23,439 bases of DNA from an uncultured Clostridia bacterium (GTDB lineage: Bacteria; Bacillota; Clostridia; TANB77; CAG-508), in the NCBI GenBank assembly GCA_948739805.1, contig CAPYID010000030.1:1-23439 (forward strand). The letters are read 5' to 3'. A program made the position numbers and the translations under genes. The notes under the pieces were generated by a model that ran no database searches, had not been told where the DNA came from, and worked only from the letters and a program-made list of their open reading frames with translations. This document shows, piece by piece, positions 6,684 to 14,879 of this stretch (the stretch's first letter is position 1; each line of letters starts with the position of its first letter).

Positions 6684-8777
6684 CTATTCCTCCTTAATGA
6701 TATTTTTACTTCCAAAGTAGGTAGACAAGAAATATGCACCATAAATTATACCGATAATAATAACAGTTGCCACAATAGATGGTAATAAATCTTCTGATTT
6801 TGCTAGTCCTTGCATCATTGTCATAGCAAATTGTATTCCAAATATTGAGTGAATAATTGCTAAAATTAATGGTAATCCAAAGAATATTGCTATTTGACTA
6901 AATAATGCTTTATTTATCATTTTTTCATCACAACCAATTTTCCTTAAAACCAAATATCTCTGTTTATTGTCTGAACTTTCTGTTAATTGTTTTAATGCCA
7001 AAATAGCAGCACTTGCAATTAAGAATATTACTCCTAAATAAATTGCTATAAAAGTTACTATTGTTGCCACTCCTACACTTGATTGTATAATAACAATTTT
7101 TGTAATACCATCCATGTCTAATCCTTTGTTGTTTAAATTTTGTAAAAGGATAGAGTTATCATTATCCGTAAAAATTTTTTCAATTTCTTCTTTTTCTTTC
7201 TCTGTTTCTACATTGTAATTTGCTGCTAAAAAAGTTTCTTCTTTCATATCTTCTGTTAATTGGCAATTATCTGGAACTAAAATAATACCTGTATTGATAT
7301 GGCTTGCTGCCATTTCTATATATCCATTTTTACATTTCGCATATTTAGATTTATATTCTTTTCCTGCTATTGTTAATTCATGTTCTCCCTCTCTTAATAC
7401 TTGATTTCTTATTTCTGCCATATTATCATAATTGCAAAGAACTATATATTCATCATCTTTTAGTTCATATTGCTCTGTTCCATATAATTTTGCTACTTTA
7501 TTATAATCTGATATTTTCACGATTTCTTCTGATGCACCATAGTTAAGCATTGAAAATTGTGCTTTTACTTTCCCATAATCTTCTCCAAAAAAATCTTTCC
7601 AGGTTAAATCATTTGAAGCATATATTGGTATTTCTACCACATCCTTTAATACACTCATATCTAATCCATTATTTTTTAAAGTTTCTTCAATAGATATTTT
7701 AGAATCTTCTATTTGCTCTTTTGTATAATTGATTACTTTACCTTGTCTGTTAGTATAACTTTCTGGTAAATTAGCTATTTTATATAAATTTAAGTCTACT
7801 GGTGTCATATCTATTAATTCTCTTTGCATTGTGTTTCTTAATGATAAACTAACTGATAAAATACTGATCGTCATAAATAGCATTAGACATATAACACTCA
7901 TACTAACAATTGTTGTATTTATCTTATTATTAATTTGTCTTAATACAAACATATTTGTATCTTTTAAATAAGTCTTTTTCATTTTTTGAACTATTTGTAT
8001 TATAAAGCCTGATAAGGACCAAAATATTGAAATTGTACCTACAATTCCCATTAAAATTGGTGGTAATATTTTATCTGCTGTTGTAAGAGAATTAACATCT
8101 CCTGTTACTTTCCAATAAGCATATCCTAATATTCCTGCTCCAAATAAGAAAACCAATATTGAAATTATAGGATTTTTTATTTTTATAGATTCATTCTTTT
8201 TTGTTGCATTTAATAAGTTAATTAATTTGTATCTTGATATTGTAAATGTATTAAATATCATCACAGCAATATACATTACTGCAAAGTAAATACAAGTTTT
8301 AATACAAGCATCTTTTGAAAATACAAATTGAAATTCGCTCATGTCTGCTTCAAACATTTTAGCAACTAATATTGACATGAATTGTGATGCAAATATACCT
8401 ACAACTATTCCTATGACAAGTGAAATGATTCCAACAAATATTGTTTCCATTAGTATAATTTTTGATATTTGCCTTCTACCCATTCCAAGTGTCATATACA
8501 CTCCAAATTCTTTTTTTCTTCGGTTAATTAAGAAATTATTAGCATATACAATTAGCAATCCTAATATAACTGCTACAAATACTGACACAAAACCTAGCAT
8601 GGTAATCATTAGCTTTATAATTTCTCTTTGTGATTGTGATACCTGTAGCATAGCTTGTTGACTATCTATTGAATTGAACATATAAAAAATTGCTACTCCT
8701 AATACTAAGGTTAAAAAATAGATAGCATAGTCTTTTATACTTTTTTTCATATTATTCCATGATAACTTAAATAACAT
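6684..8777 (-). CDS. Bce-type ABC transporter permease 1 (FtsX-like)
   Basis: A 697-residue permease of the BceB/FtsX family. The layout is typical: an N-terminal helix (about 16-36), FtsX domain helices (about 58-135, with the RRKKEFGVYMTLGMGRRQI motif between), more helices to about 305, a large extracellular domain (about 310-560), then three C-terminal helices containing the second FtsX-type segment (DNKQRYLVLRKIGCDEKMINKAL). The large outside loop is the peptide-binding and specificity region in known Bce transporters, which free lipid-cycle targets from antibiotics such as bacitracin. It overlaps the ATPase gene by 11 bp, and the same overlap is seen in module 2. The partner kinase is probably the one at 9687-10706. 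Confidence 0.95.
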   Translation of the reverse strand: MLFKLSWNNMKKSIKDYAIYFLTLVLGVAIFYMFNSIDSQQAMLQVSQSQREIIKLMITMLGFVSVFVAVILGLLIVYANNFLINRRKKEFGVYMTLGMGRRQISKIILMETIFVGIISLVIGIVVGIFASQFMSILVAKMFEADMSEFQFVFSKDACIKTCIYFAVMYIAVMIFNTFTISRYKLINLLNATKKNESIKIKNPIISILVFLFGAGILGYAYWKVTGDVNSLTTADKILPPILMGIVGTISIFWSLSGFIIQIVQKMKKTYLKDTNMFVLRQINNKINTTIVSMSVICLMLFMTISILSVSLSLRNTMQRELIDMTPVDLNLYKIANLPESYTNRQGKVINYTKEQIEDSKISIEETLKNNGLDMSVLKDVVEIPIYASNDLTWKDFFGEDYGKVKAQFSMLNYGASEEIVKISDYNKVAKLYGTEQYELKDDEYIVLCNYDNMAEIRNQVLREGEHELTIAGKEYKSKYAKCKNGYIEMAASHINTGIILVPDNCQLTEDMKEETFLAANYNVETEKEKEEIEKIFTDNDNSILLQNLNNKGLDMDGITKIVIIQSSVGVATIVTFIAIYLGVIFLIASAAILALKQLTESSDNKQRYLVLRKIGCDEKMINKALFSQIAIFFGLPLILAIIHSIFGIQFAMTMMQGLAKSEDLLPSIVATVIIIGIIYGAYFLSTYFGSKNIIKEE

Positions 8778-9534
8778 CGTTCAAATCACCTCCAAGAAGT
8801 GTTTGCACCTCAATTATCTTTTCAAAGAATTGTTTTCTTGTGTCATTCCCTTTGATTATTTCATTAAAGATTTTTCCATCTTTAATAAATAAAATTCTAT
8901 TTGCATAAGAAGCTGTAAAAGCATCATGTGTAACCATTAAAATAGTAGCATTCATTTTTTGATTTAAAAATTCAAAATTTTCTAGTAATTGTCTTGCTGA
9001 TTTTGAATCTAATGCTCCTGTTGGCTCATCTGCTAATACTAATTTAGGATTTGTTATAATTGCTCTTGCTGATGCAATTCTTTGTTTTTGACCTCCAGAT
9101 ACTTGATAAGGATACTTTTTAAGAATTTCTTTAATTCCTAATTTTTCTGCAATTGCATTTACTCTTTTATCAATTTCTCTTGCATTTACTTTTTGAATTG
9201 TTAGTGCTAAAGCTATATTTTCATAAGCTGTAAGAGTATCTAATAAATTAAAGTCTTGAAAAATAAAACCTAATTCTTCTCTCCTAAACTTATTTAATTT
9301 GTTTCCTTTTAGTTTTGTAATATCTTCGCCATTAACAATAATATGTCCTGCTGTAACTCTGTCTATTGTTGAAATTACATTTAAAAGTGTACTTTTCCCA
9401 GATCCACTCGCACCCATAATTCCAACAAATTCTCCCTTTTCTACTGTAAAACTAATGTTGTCTATTGCTTTTGTTAGATTTGATTTGTTTCCATAGTATT
9501 TCTCTATGTTTTTTACCTCTAATACTTTTTCCAT
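8767..9534 (-). CDS. Bce-type ABC transporter ATPase 1
   Basis: A 255-residue ABC ATPase of the MacB/BceA type. Walker A is GASGSGKST (residues 41-49), the Q-loop is IFQDFNLLDTLT, the signature is VSGGQKQR, Walker B is LVLADEPTGALDS, and the switch His is in MVTHD. The frame opens at TTG 9552, but ATG 9534 is correctly spaced from AAAGGAG, so I chose it. The C-terminal LLGGDLNDVI overlaps the permease start. It powers the permease at 6684. The operator at 9608-9636 and a TATAAT at 9570-9575 lie just upstream, and this is the first gene of a five-gene operon. Confidence 0.96.
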   Translation of the reverse strand: MEKVLEVKNIEKYYGNKSNLTKAIDNISFTVEKGEFVGIMGASGSGKSTLLNVISTIDRVTAGHIIVNGEDITKLKGNKLNKFRREELGFIFQDFNLLDTLTAYENIALALTIQKVNAREIDKRVNAIAEKLGIKEILKKYPYQVSGGQKQRIASARAIITNPKLVLADEPTGALDSKSARQLLENFEFLNQKMNATILMVTHDAFTASYANRILFIKDGKIFNEIIKGNDTRKQFFEKIIEVQTLLGGDLNDVI

Positions 9535-9569
9535 ATAAAAAACTCCTTTCAATCTTTCAGTCTAACATT

Positions 9570-9575
9570 ATTATA
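9570..9575 (-). promoter_or_regulatory. -10 element of the bce1 operon
   Basis: TATAAT on the minus strand lies about 35 bases upstream of the ATPase start. No good TTGACA is seen at the -35 distance, which fits a promoter needing an activator. The operator array begins about 33 bases further upstream. Confidence 0.65.
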
Positions 9576-9607
9576 AACCCATTTTAGCCATTATTCCTAT
9601 CGATTTT

Positions 9608-9636
9608 CCTTACACGATTCTTACATTTTCGTAAGG
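9608..9636. promoter_or_regulatory. Operator A: three-half-site Bce-type regulator site
   Basis: On the plus strand CTTAC at 9609, CTTAC at 9620 and GTAAG at 9631 are spaced exactly 11 bases apart. The inner pair forms CTTACA-TTTT-CGTAAG, a near-perfect member of the CTTACA-N4-TGTAAG motif seen at four sites here. It lies upstream of the bce1 ATPase promoter. Motifs of the form TnACA-N4-TGTAA have, as I recall, been reported for BceR-type regulators. Confidence 0.8.
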
Positions 9637-9650
9637 TTTCTTTTTTATTT

Positions 9651-9681
9651 AAAAAACTATCCTGTAACTATAGCAGGATAG
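9651..9681 (-). terminator. Rho-independent terminator of kinase 1
   Basis: CTATCCTG and CAGGATAG form a perfect 8-bp stem with a 9-base loop, followed on the minus strand by six T. It starts 6 bases past the kinase stop, separating the regulator pair from the transporter operon. Confidence 0.88.
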
Positions 9682-9686
9682 CGATT

Positions 9687-10706
9687 TCATTTTATATCTA
9701 TATAACTACTTTTTGGAAATACTAATCGTATTTCTGTTCCTTCCTCTTGAACTGAATTTAACTCTATTGCTATTCCTAATTTATTGCATAAGTTTTTACA
9801 TAGATACAATCCAATTCCTGTAGATTTTTTACCTATTAGCCTTCCATTTGTTCCTGTAAAGCCTTTTTCAAATACTCTTGTAATTTCTCCTTTTTTTATT
9901 CCTATTCCATTATCTTTTATATAAAGTATCACATTTTCTTTTCCTTGTTTGGCATATATTTCAATCTCTAAATTTTTATCTTGTTTTTTATACTTTATAC
10001 TATTTTGAATTATTTGATTTAATATAAATATGATCCATTTATTGTCTGTATTTACTTCTAAATCTAAATCATGAACATTAATAGATATTCTTTCATGTAT
10101 TAAAATATTTTTATTCTTCTTTATACTCTCATTTACAATGTCTTTTAAATTAGCTTTTTTTACATAGTAATCTTTTTCTACAGTATTACTTCTTGCATAA
10201 TATAAAGCCTGTTCTATGTAATTTTCGATTTTTTGTAATTCTTCATCTATACTTTTAGTTGTCTGATTTTTGTTATTTTCTATTATCAATTTACTTGATG
10301 CTATTGGTATTTTTATTTCGTGAATCCATAATTCTATATACTCCTTATAATCTTCTTGCTTATATTTATATTTGTTTACATTTTCAACCATTGATTTATT
10401 GATTTGTTCTAATAAGTCTTTTAGTATTTTACCTTCTATAAAACTTGGTACTTTTATAAGCTCACTAATTAAGTATTTGTCATCTAAGTTATTTAAAGTA
10501 TCTTCTAAATCTTTATAAAATCTTTGCTTCATAAAATATTCTATAGAAAGTCCTATTATATATATAAATATTATAGCAACTGGAATATATATTTTTATAT
10601 AATTTCCAAATGGATACGGAATTAAAAATATTTCTATAGTAGTAATTCCAAATAATAATAAGAAGCATAAAAGTATTTTATCTTTTATAAAACTTTTAAA
10701 ATTCAT
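9687..10706 (-). CDS. Intramembrane-sensing histidine kinase 1 (BceS-like)
   Basis: A 339-residue sensor kinase. Two membrane helices (about residues 12-29 and 38-57) are joined by a loop of only about eight residues, the layout of intramembrane-sensing kinases that read the state of a partner transporter and not a free ligand. The phospho-acceptor is in WIHEIKIP, the N box is LNQIIQNSIKYKK, the G boxes are DNGIGI and KKSTGIGLYLCKNL, and the F box is around RVFEKGFTGTNGR. It starts one base after the response regulator stop, so the two are one transcript, closed by a terminator at 9651-9681. In the BceRS scheme the permease at 6684 would be its sensory partner. Confidence 0.95.
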   Translation of the reverse strand: MNFKSFIKDKILLCFLLLFGITTIEIFLIPYPFGNYIKIYIPVAIIFIYIIGLSIEYFMKQRFYKDLEDTLNNLDDKYLISELIKVPSFIEGKILKDLLEQINKSMVENVNKYKYKQEDYKEYIELWIHEIKIPIASSKLIIENNKNQTTKSIDEELQKIENYIEQALYYARSNTVEKDYYVKKANLKDIVNESIKKNKNILIHERISINVHDLDLEVNTDNKWIIFILNQIIQNSIKYKKQDKNLEIEIYAKQGKENVILYIKDNGIGIKKGEITRVFEKGFTGTNGRLIGKKSTGIGLYLCKNLCNKLGIAIELNSVQEEGTEIRLVFPKSSYIDIK

Positions 10707-10707
10707 A

Positions 10708-11388
10708 TCATTTTTCTCCCTTTAACATATATCCTTGTCCTCTTTTTGTTTCAATAATATCTTTTAGTCCTAATTCTTCTAATTTACTTCTTAATCTAGT
10801 AATATTAACACTTAAAGTATTATCATCAACAAAGCAATCATTTTCCCAGAGTACATCCATTATATCTTCTCTTGAAACGATTTTTTCTCTATTTTCAATA
10901 AAATATTTTAAAATTTTATATTCATTTTTAGTTAAATCAATAATTTTATCATCTTTTATTATTGTACTATTGGATATATTTAAAATAAAGTCTTTTGCAT
11001 CAATTTTATTTTTAGGTTCACTATTACTATTTGTTCTTCTTAATAGCGAATTTACTTTTGCAAGTAGTATATGGATATTAAATGGCTTTGTAATATAATG
11101 ATCTGCTCCATAATTTATTGAAACCAACTCATCTAATTCATTATCTCTACTTGTGACGGCAATAATCCCCATATCAGATTGTTTTCTAATCTCTTTGCAA
11201 ATAGATTCTCCATCTACTCCTGGCAAATTTATATCTAATAAAATAAGATTTGGATTTATTTCTAAAATATCATGTATAGTATTGTCAAATTTTTTTAAAC
11301 ATTCTGCTTGATAGCCATTATTATTTAAAAATATTTCTAATTCGCATCGCAACTTTTCATCATCTTCAACTATTAATATCTTCTGCAT
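10708..11388 (-). CDS. OmpR-family response regulator 1 (BceR-like)
   Basis: A 226-residue response regulator. The receiver domain has the acidic pair D9-D10, the phosphorylated Asp D52 in LLDINLPG, Thr in AVTSRD, and Lys in YITKPF. The C-terminal winged-helix DNA-binding domain includes ENDCFVDDNTLSVNITRLRSKLEELG and ends KRGQGYMLKGEK. The start at 11388 has GGAGG. It is about 50% similar by eye to regulator 2 at 16839, with nearly the same recognition-helix segment. The perfect inverted repeat at 11433-11456 overlaps the -35 region of its promoter, which suggests autoregulation. Confidence 0.96.
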   Translation of the reverse strand: MQKILIVEDDEKLRCELEIFLNNNGYQAECLKKFDNTIHDILEINPNLILLDINLPGVDGESICKEIRKQSDMGIIAVTSRDNELDELVSINYGADHYITKPFNIHILLAKVNSLLRRTNSNSEPKNKIDAKDFILNISNSTIIKDDKIIDLTKNEYKILKYFIENREKIVSREDIMDVLWENDCFVDDNTLSVNITRLRSKLEELGLKDIIETKRGQGYMLKGEK

Positions 11389-11408
11389 TTTATAATACCT
11401 CCGAAATC

Positions 11409-11414
11409 ATTATA
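11409..11414 (-). promoter_or_regulatory. Extended -10 of the regulator 1 operon
   Basis: TG-C-TATAAT on the minus strand, about 20 bases before the response regulator start. The -35 position is covered by operator B and has no TTGACA. Confidence 0.7.
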
Positions 11415-11432
11415 GCATACTTTTTATGAAAA

Positions 11433-11456
11433 TAACCTTACATTTCTGTAAGGTTA
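11433..11456. promoter_or_regulatory. Operator B: perfect inverted repeat upstream of regulator 1
   Basis: Two 10-bp arms (TAACCTTACA and TGTAAGGTTA) flank TTTC. The core is CTTACA-N4-TGTAAG as at sites A, C and D. It lies next to or over the -35 of the regulator 1 promoter, and 22 bases after the VTT gene stop. As a hairpin it could also help end the upstream transcript, but the match to the other three sites argues for a protein-binding site. Confidence 0.8.
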
Positions 11457-11477
11457 CTATATAGAGTATTTAAAAAT

Positions 11478-12196
11478 TTATTTAATACTATTTATCGCAT
11501 CTTTTGTGATCTTATCTTTGTCAAACTTGTTTATAATTAATACAACTATTGCTACCAATATTAGTATTGCTACATATAATATAATGCTCATTTTCCAATC
11601 TCCAATAGCAAGCCTATCTCCTGCTAATGTAGAAGTAATAACAGATGGAAATCTAGCAAATGTCGAAATTAATATAAACTTTATCGGCTTTATTGGTAGT
11701 AATCCTGCTACATATACTAATAGATCTTTTGGTGTACCTGGTATTAAAAATAATATAAGCATTATTAGTTCAATCTTTTTTGGATTCTGAAATAATTTGC
11801 TATTCTCTATTTTGGAAACTTTCTTTTCATCACAAAAATCGTATACGAATTTTCTTCCAAATTTCTAACTAATAAATATATTGTTATTGATATAATAGCA
11901 GCTGATACCATAATAAATACTGTTCCCCAAAGTCCTCCATAACACATTCCTGCCAAAATTTCTATTGGCTCTCCTGGTACTATAATTAAAAATATTTGTG
12001 CTATTTGAAGTCCAAATAGTGATAACATTCCCATCATACCAGAATTATCAACTTTTTCTTTAAAAGCTACTTGTCCTTCTACTGTAGATAAATTTTTCAT
12101 TACTGGAAATAGATATACTGTTATTCCTATAAATAATGTTAAAACTACTGCCATTAATAATATTTTAAATATTTTAATTTTCTTTTTTCTGCTCAT
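11478..12196 (-). pseudogene. VTT/TVP38-TMEM64 family membrane protein, one frameshift as read
   Basis: With one base added this is a 239-residue VTT-domain (TVP38/TMEM64, DedA superfamily) membrane protein. The first part ends IISITIYLLVRN, carrying PGEPIEILAGMCYGGLWG. After a missing base near 11859-11866 it continues FGRKFVYDFCDEKKVSKIE, then LIPGTPKDLLVYVAGLLPI, FILISTFARFPSVITSTLAG and a last helix. VTT proteins are linked to moving lipids across membranes, and DedA relatives recycle the carrier undecaprenyl phosphate, the lipid whose cycle bacitracin blocks. The start overlaps the papain-fold gene stop (ATGA), so translation is coupled. It is the last gene of the bce2 operon. Whether the break is real or an indel error cannot be told here. 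Confidence 0.82.
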
Positions 12197-12786
12197 ATAA
12201 TCCCTTCTTTTTTATTTGTGTACATTAATAAATTATTTCTTATTGATTCTACTACATTTATTTTAGGAGATTGATATTTTCTAAGTAATCCTCCATATAT
12301 TTCTTGTAATTCTTTTATATTTTTAAAATCTTCTGGTTTTACTATATCTGGTAAATCTGTTTTTATATCAGCTTTCTCCATTACATATTTTATAAATTCA
12401 GCACAATAAAAAGATTTTTGTTTCTTTATCTTTTTATGAAATCCTACTGCAAATAGCCCAATAATATTAAATTTATAATCTTCTTTACTATTTTTAATTT
12501 GGTCTATATTCCTTTTTATAGATCTATATTGTTCTTCTGTTACTTCTAAAGAATATACTTTTGCCCTTGTTTTATAAAATCTTTTGAATGTTCCTTTATC
12601 TATGTATTCATGTACAAATCCACCACAAAAAGGATTATTTGGATTCAATCTTCCAAAACTGTACATTTCTTTTAATTCTATATCTAAAGCAATAGAAACA
12701 TGAGAAAATTCATCTTTTGTAAATCCTTTTATTATTTTTGATAATGCTGTTCCTGTATGTGTTAGTATAATATATATTTTCTTCAT
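12193..12786 (-). CDS. Papain-fold (NlpC/P60-like, YiiX type) hydrolase
   Basis: A 197-residue protein with the layout of permuted papain-fold enzymes (YiiX/YebB, NlpC/P60 superfamily). The catalytic His is likely H29 in DEFSHVSIALD, and the catalytic Cys is C128 in KSFYCAEFIKYVMEKA. Between them lie SFGRLNP and GGFVHEYI, typical of this group. There is no signal peptide, so it may act in the cytoplasm. Members cut amide or thioester bonds; the substrate here is unknown. The frame opens at GTG 12795 overlapping the permease stop (GTGA); I prefer ATG 12786, but either is possible. It is translationally coupled to both neighbours inside the bce2 operon, an unusual companion for a Bce transporter. 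Confidence 0.82.
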   Translation of the reverse strand: MKKIYIILTHTGTALSKIIKGFTKDEFSHVSIALDIELKEMYSFGRLNPNNPFCGGFVHEYIDKGTFKRFYKTRAKVYSLEVTEEQYRSIKRNIDQIKNSKEDYKFNIIGLFAVGFHKKIKKQKSFYCAEFIKYVMEKADIKTDLPDIVKPEDFKNIKELQEIYGGLLRKYQSPKINVVESIRNNLLMYTNKKEGII

Positions 12787-12791
12787 TTTTC

Positions 12792-14879
12792 TCACTCATT
12801 TCCATTTATATTTCTATCAAATTGCACATCTGTTGCAATAAAGTAAATTCCATATACTAATATAAGCATTCCAAGTACAATTCCAATATTCTTTAAAATT
12901 TCTTCCATTGTTACTGCTACTGTGAATATATGGCTAATACCTAAAGTAATAGGAATACTAATTATTACTGGCAATACCATTGGAATCGCAAAATAGAAAA
13001 GTAGTTGTTTGAATATTGTTCTATTTATCTGTAATTCATCCACTCCCAATTTTTTCAATAATTCATATCTATATTTGTATTTTTCTGAATCACTTAATTG
13101 TTGTATTGCTAAAAGAGTAGCTGTTGCCATTACAAAAATAAGTGCTACATAAAATGCTAAAAATGACATAATTGTATAAAATGATTTTGTTTGGCTCATT
13201 CTTTCACCTTTTGTTTGTACATTTGCAAGTGATATTTCTATATTATAGTTTTGTTCTTCTCCATTAACTTCTCCTGCTATTTCTCTCTCTTGCTTTATAA
13301 TATAATTACTTAATTCTTTGTAAAACTTCTCATCTGTCATATTTTCTGTTGTAGCAACAAAATTATAAGCAAAGTCCAAATAATAGATTTTATCAGCTCC
13401 ATCTTCTTGTTCTGTTACAATTGTACTGTTATTATCATTTTTATCTCTTAATCTTTGGTCCTCTTTTTCTATTAATGGTATTAAACTGTCTGGCACTATA
13501 ATTGCATAATACGAACCATTAAATCCAACTTGTGCAATATTTTCGCTTCTAATTTCTTTTATTTTTACATCTTTTCCTACTATTTTAATTTTATCGTTTT
13601 CTTTAGTATATTTTTCAAGTCCCCCTTTGGCTGTTTTTAAACAATTAATCATAATTTCGTCATCTTGTAAATCTACTTTTTCGTATCCTAATATTTCTCT
13701 TAATTTATTATAGTCTGTTAAACTTAATACACAATCAATTTCTTTATCAATTGCTCCTTTAAATGGTGTTTTTTCAAATGCTGTTGATAATCCTATCCCT
13801 TTTATATTATATAGCCTATACTCATACATATCTTTTACTTTTGCATTTTTTTCAATATATTCTTTATATTTTGAAAAGTCTCCATCTGCTGTAGTAATCA
13901 TTATTTCATAAGGATAACCCATTTCAATTTCGTTATTTATCATACTGTTCATAAGTAGTGCTACATTTCCACCAATTAATATAATCGTAAACATTAATGC
14001 AATTGTTCCCAAACTTAAACTCATTGTGTTAATTTTTGATGTTAAATTTCTATATAAAAACATATTATCTTTTTTATATTTTCTTGATTTATTGTTTAGG
14101 TATCTTTTCACAATAAAACTTGATATACTAATATAAAATAAATAGATTCCTACTATTAACATGATAATTGCTATAAATATATTTCTACCTACCATATTAC
14201 TTGCATTTGCAAATTCATTATTATTTATTAATATTGCACCTACCAATAGTGCAATTGATAAAGTAAAAAGTATAACATTTCCTTTTGCATTTTTTATCAT
14301 ATTGTTTTCATTCTTTTTATTTGCATATAATAAGTCATATACTTTTGTTTTCTTTATTTTTCTTCTGCAATTTAATAATACTAAAGCAAATATTCCGAAA
14401 AAATAAATAGCTGTCATTCCTACTGCTTTTATGCTAAAAGATATTTCTATTTGATATGGTTGGTTAAATAAATTCATAATAATTGAAGTGAATATTTGAT
14501 ATAGGAATGTTCCTAAGGCTATTCCTATTATAAATGCTATTCCTCCTATCATAATATTTTCTAGTGTAAAAATATTACTAATTGACTTCTTTTCTATTCC
14601 TAATATTTGATATGTTCCAAACTCTTTGCTTCTTTTTTCTAGCATAAATCTCATACAATAATTTATTAGCCATGCCATAACTAAAACAATAAGTATACTA
14701 ATTCCTGATATTGCTTTTGAAAAGGCTACCATATATGTGGATAAGTCACTTATATCATTTGATGTAGCAATTGAATTAAAGCTAAACATTAAAGCAACTG
14801 ATATAATAACTGTTATAAAATAGATACAATAGTCTTTTGCTTGTCTTTTTGCATTTCTAAAAGATAATTTACCTAACAT
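12792..14879 (-). CDS. Bce-type ABC transporter permease 2 (FtsX-like)
   Basis: A 695-residue BceB/FtsX-type permease with the same plan as permease 1: N-terminal helix, FtsX segment (LEKRSKEFGTYQILGIEKKSIS), helices to about residue 310, a large extracellular domain (about 315-575), and three C-terminal helices with KYRYELLKKLGVDELQINRTI. The outside domain differs strongly from that of permease 1, so the peptides recognised are probably different. The frame opens at TTG 14897, but ATG 14879 (MLGKLSFRNAK) keeps the same distance from GGAGGTGAT as in permease 1. It overlaps the ATPase gene by 11 bp. The likely sensor partner is the kinase at 15828-16842. Confidence 0.94.
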   Translation of the reverse strand: MLGKLSFRNAKRQAKDYCIYFITVIISVALMFSFNSIATSNDISDLSTYMVAFSKAISGISILIVLVMAWLINYCMRFMLEKRSKEFGTYQILGIEKKSISNIFTLENIMIGGIAFIIGIALGTFLYQIFTSIIMNLFNQPYQIEISFSIKAVGMTAIYFFGIFALVLLNCRRKIKKTKVYDLLYANKKNENNMIKNAKGNVILFTLSIALLVGAILINNNEFANASNMVGRNIFIAIIMLIVGIYLFYISISSFIVKRYLNNKSRKYKKDNMFLYRNLTSKINTMSLSLGTIALMFTIILIGGNVALLMNSMINNEIEMGYPYEIMITTADGDFSKYKEYIEKNAKVKDMYEYRLYNIKGIGLSTAFEKTPFKGAIDKEIDCVLSLTDYNKLREILGYEKVDLQDDEIMINCLKTAKGGLEKYTKENDKIKIVGKDVKIKEIRSENIAQVGFNGSYYAIIVPDSLIPLIEKEDQRLRDKNDNNSTIVTEQEDGADKIYYLDFAYNFVATTENMTDEKFYKELSNYIIKQEREIAGEVNGEEQNYNIEISLANVQTKGERMSQTKSFYTIMSFLAFYVALIFVMATATLLAIQQLSDSEKYKYRYELLKKLGVDELQINRTIFKQLLFYFAIPMVLPVIISIPITLGISHIFTVAVTMEEILKNIGIVLGMLILVYGIYFIATDVQFDRNINGNE

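Noticed and set aside
8341..8661. Plus-strand open frames within the permease, kinase and radical SAM genes.
   Set aside because: They lie opposite strongly conserved minus-strand genes, lack ribosome sites and have low-complexity products.
11433..11456. Reading operator B purely as the terminator of the VTT gene.
   Set aside because: It shares its core and 4-base spacer with three other promoter sites and lies by the -35 of regulator 1; a minor terminator role remains possible.
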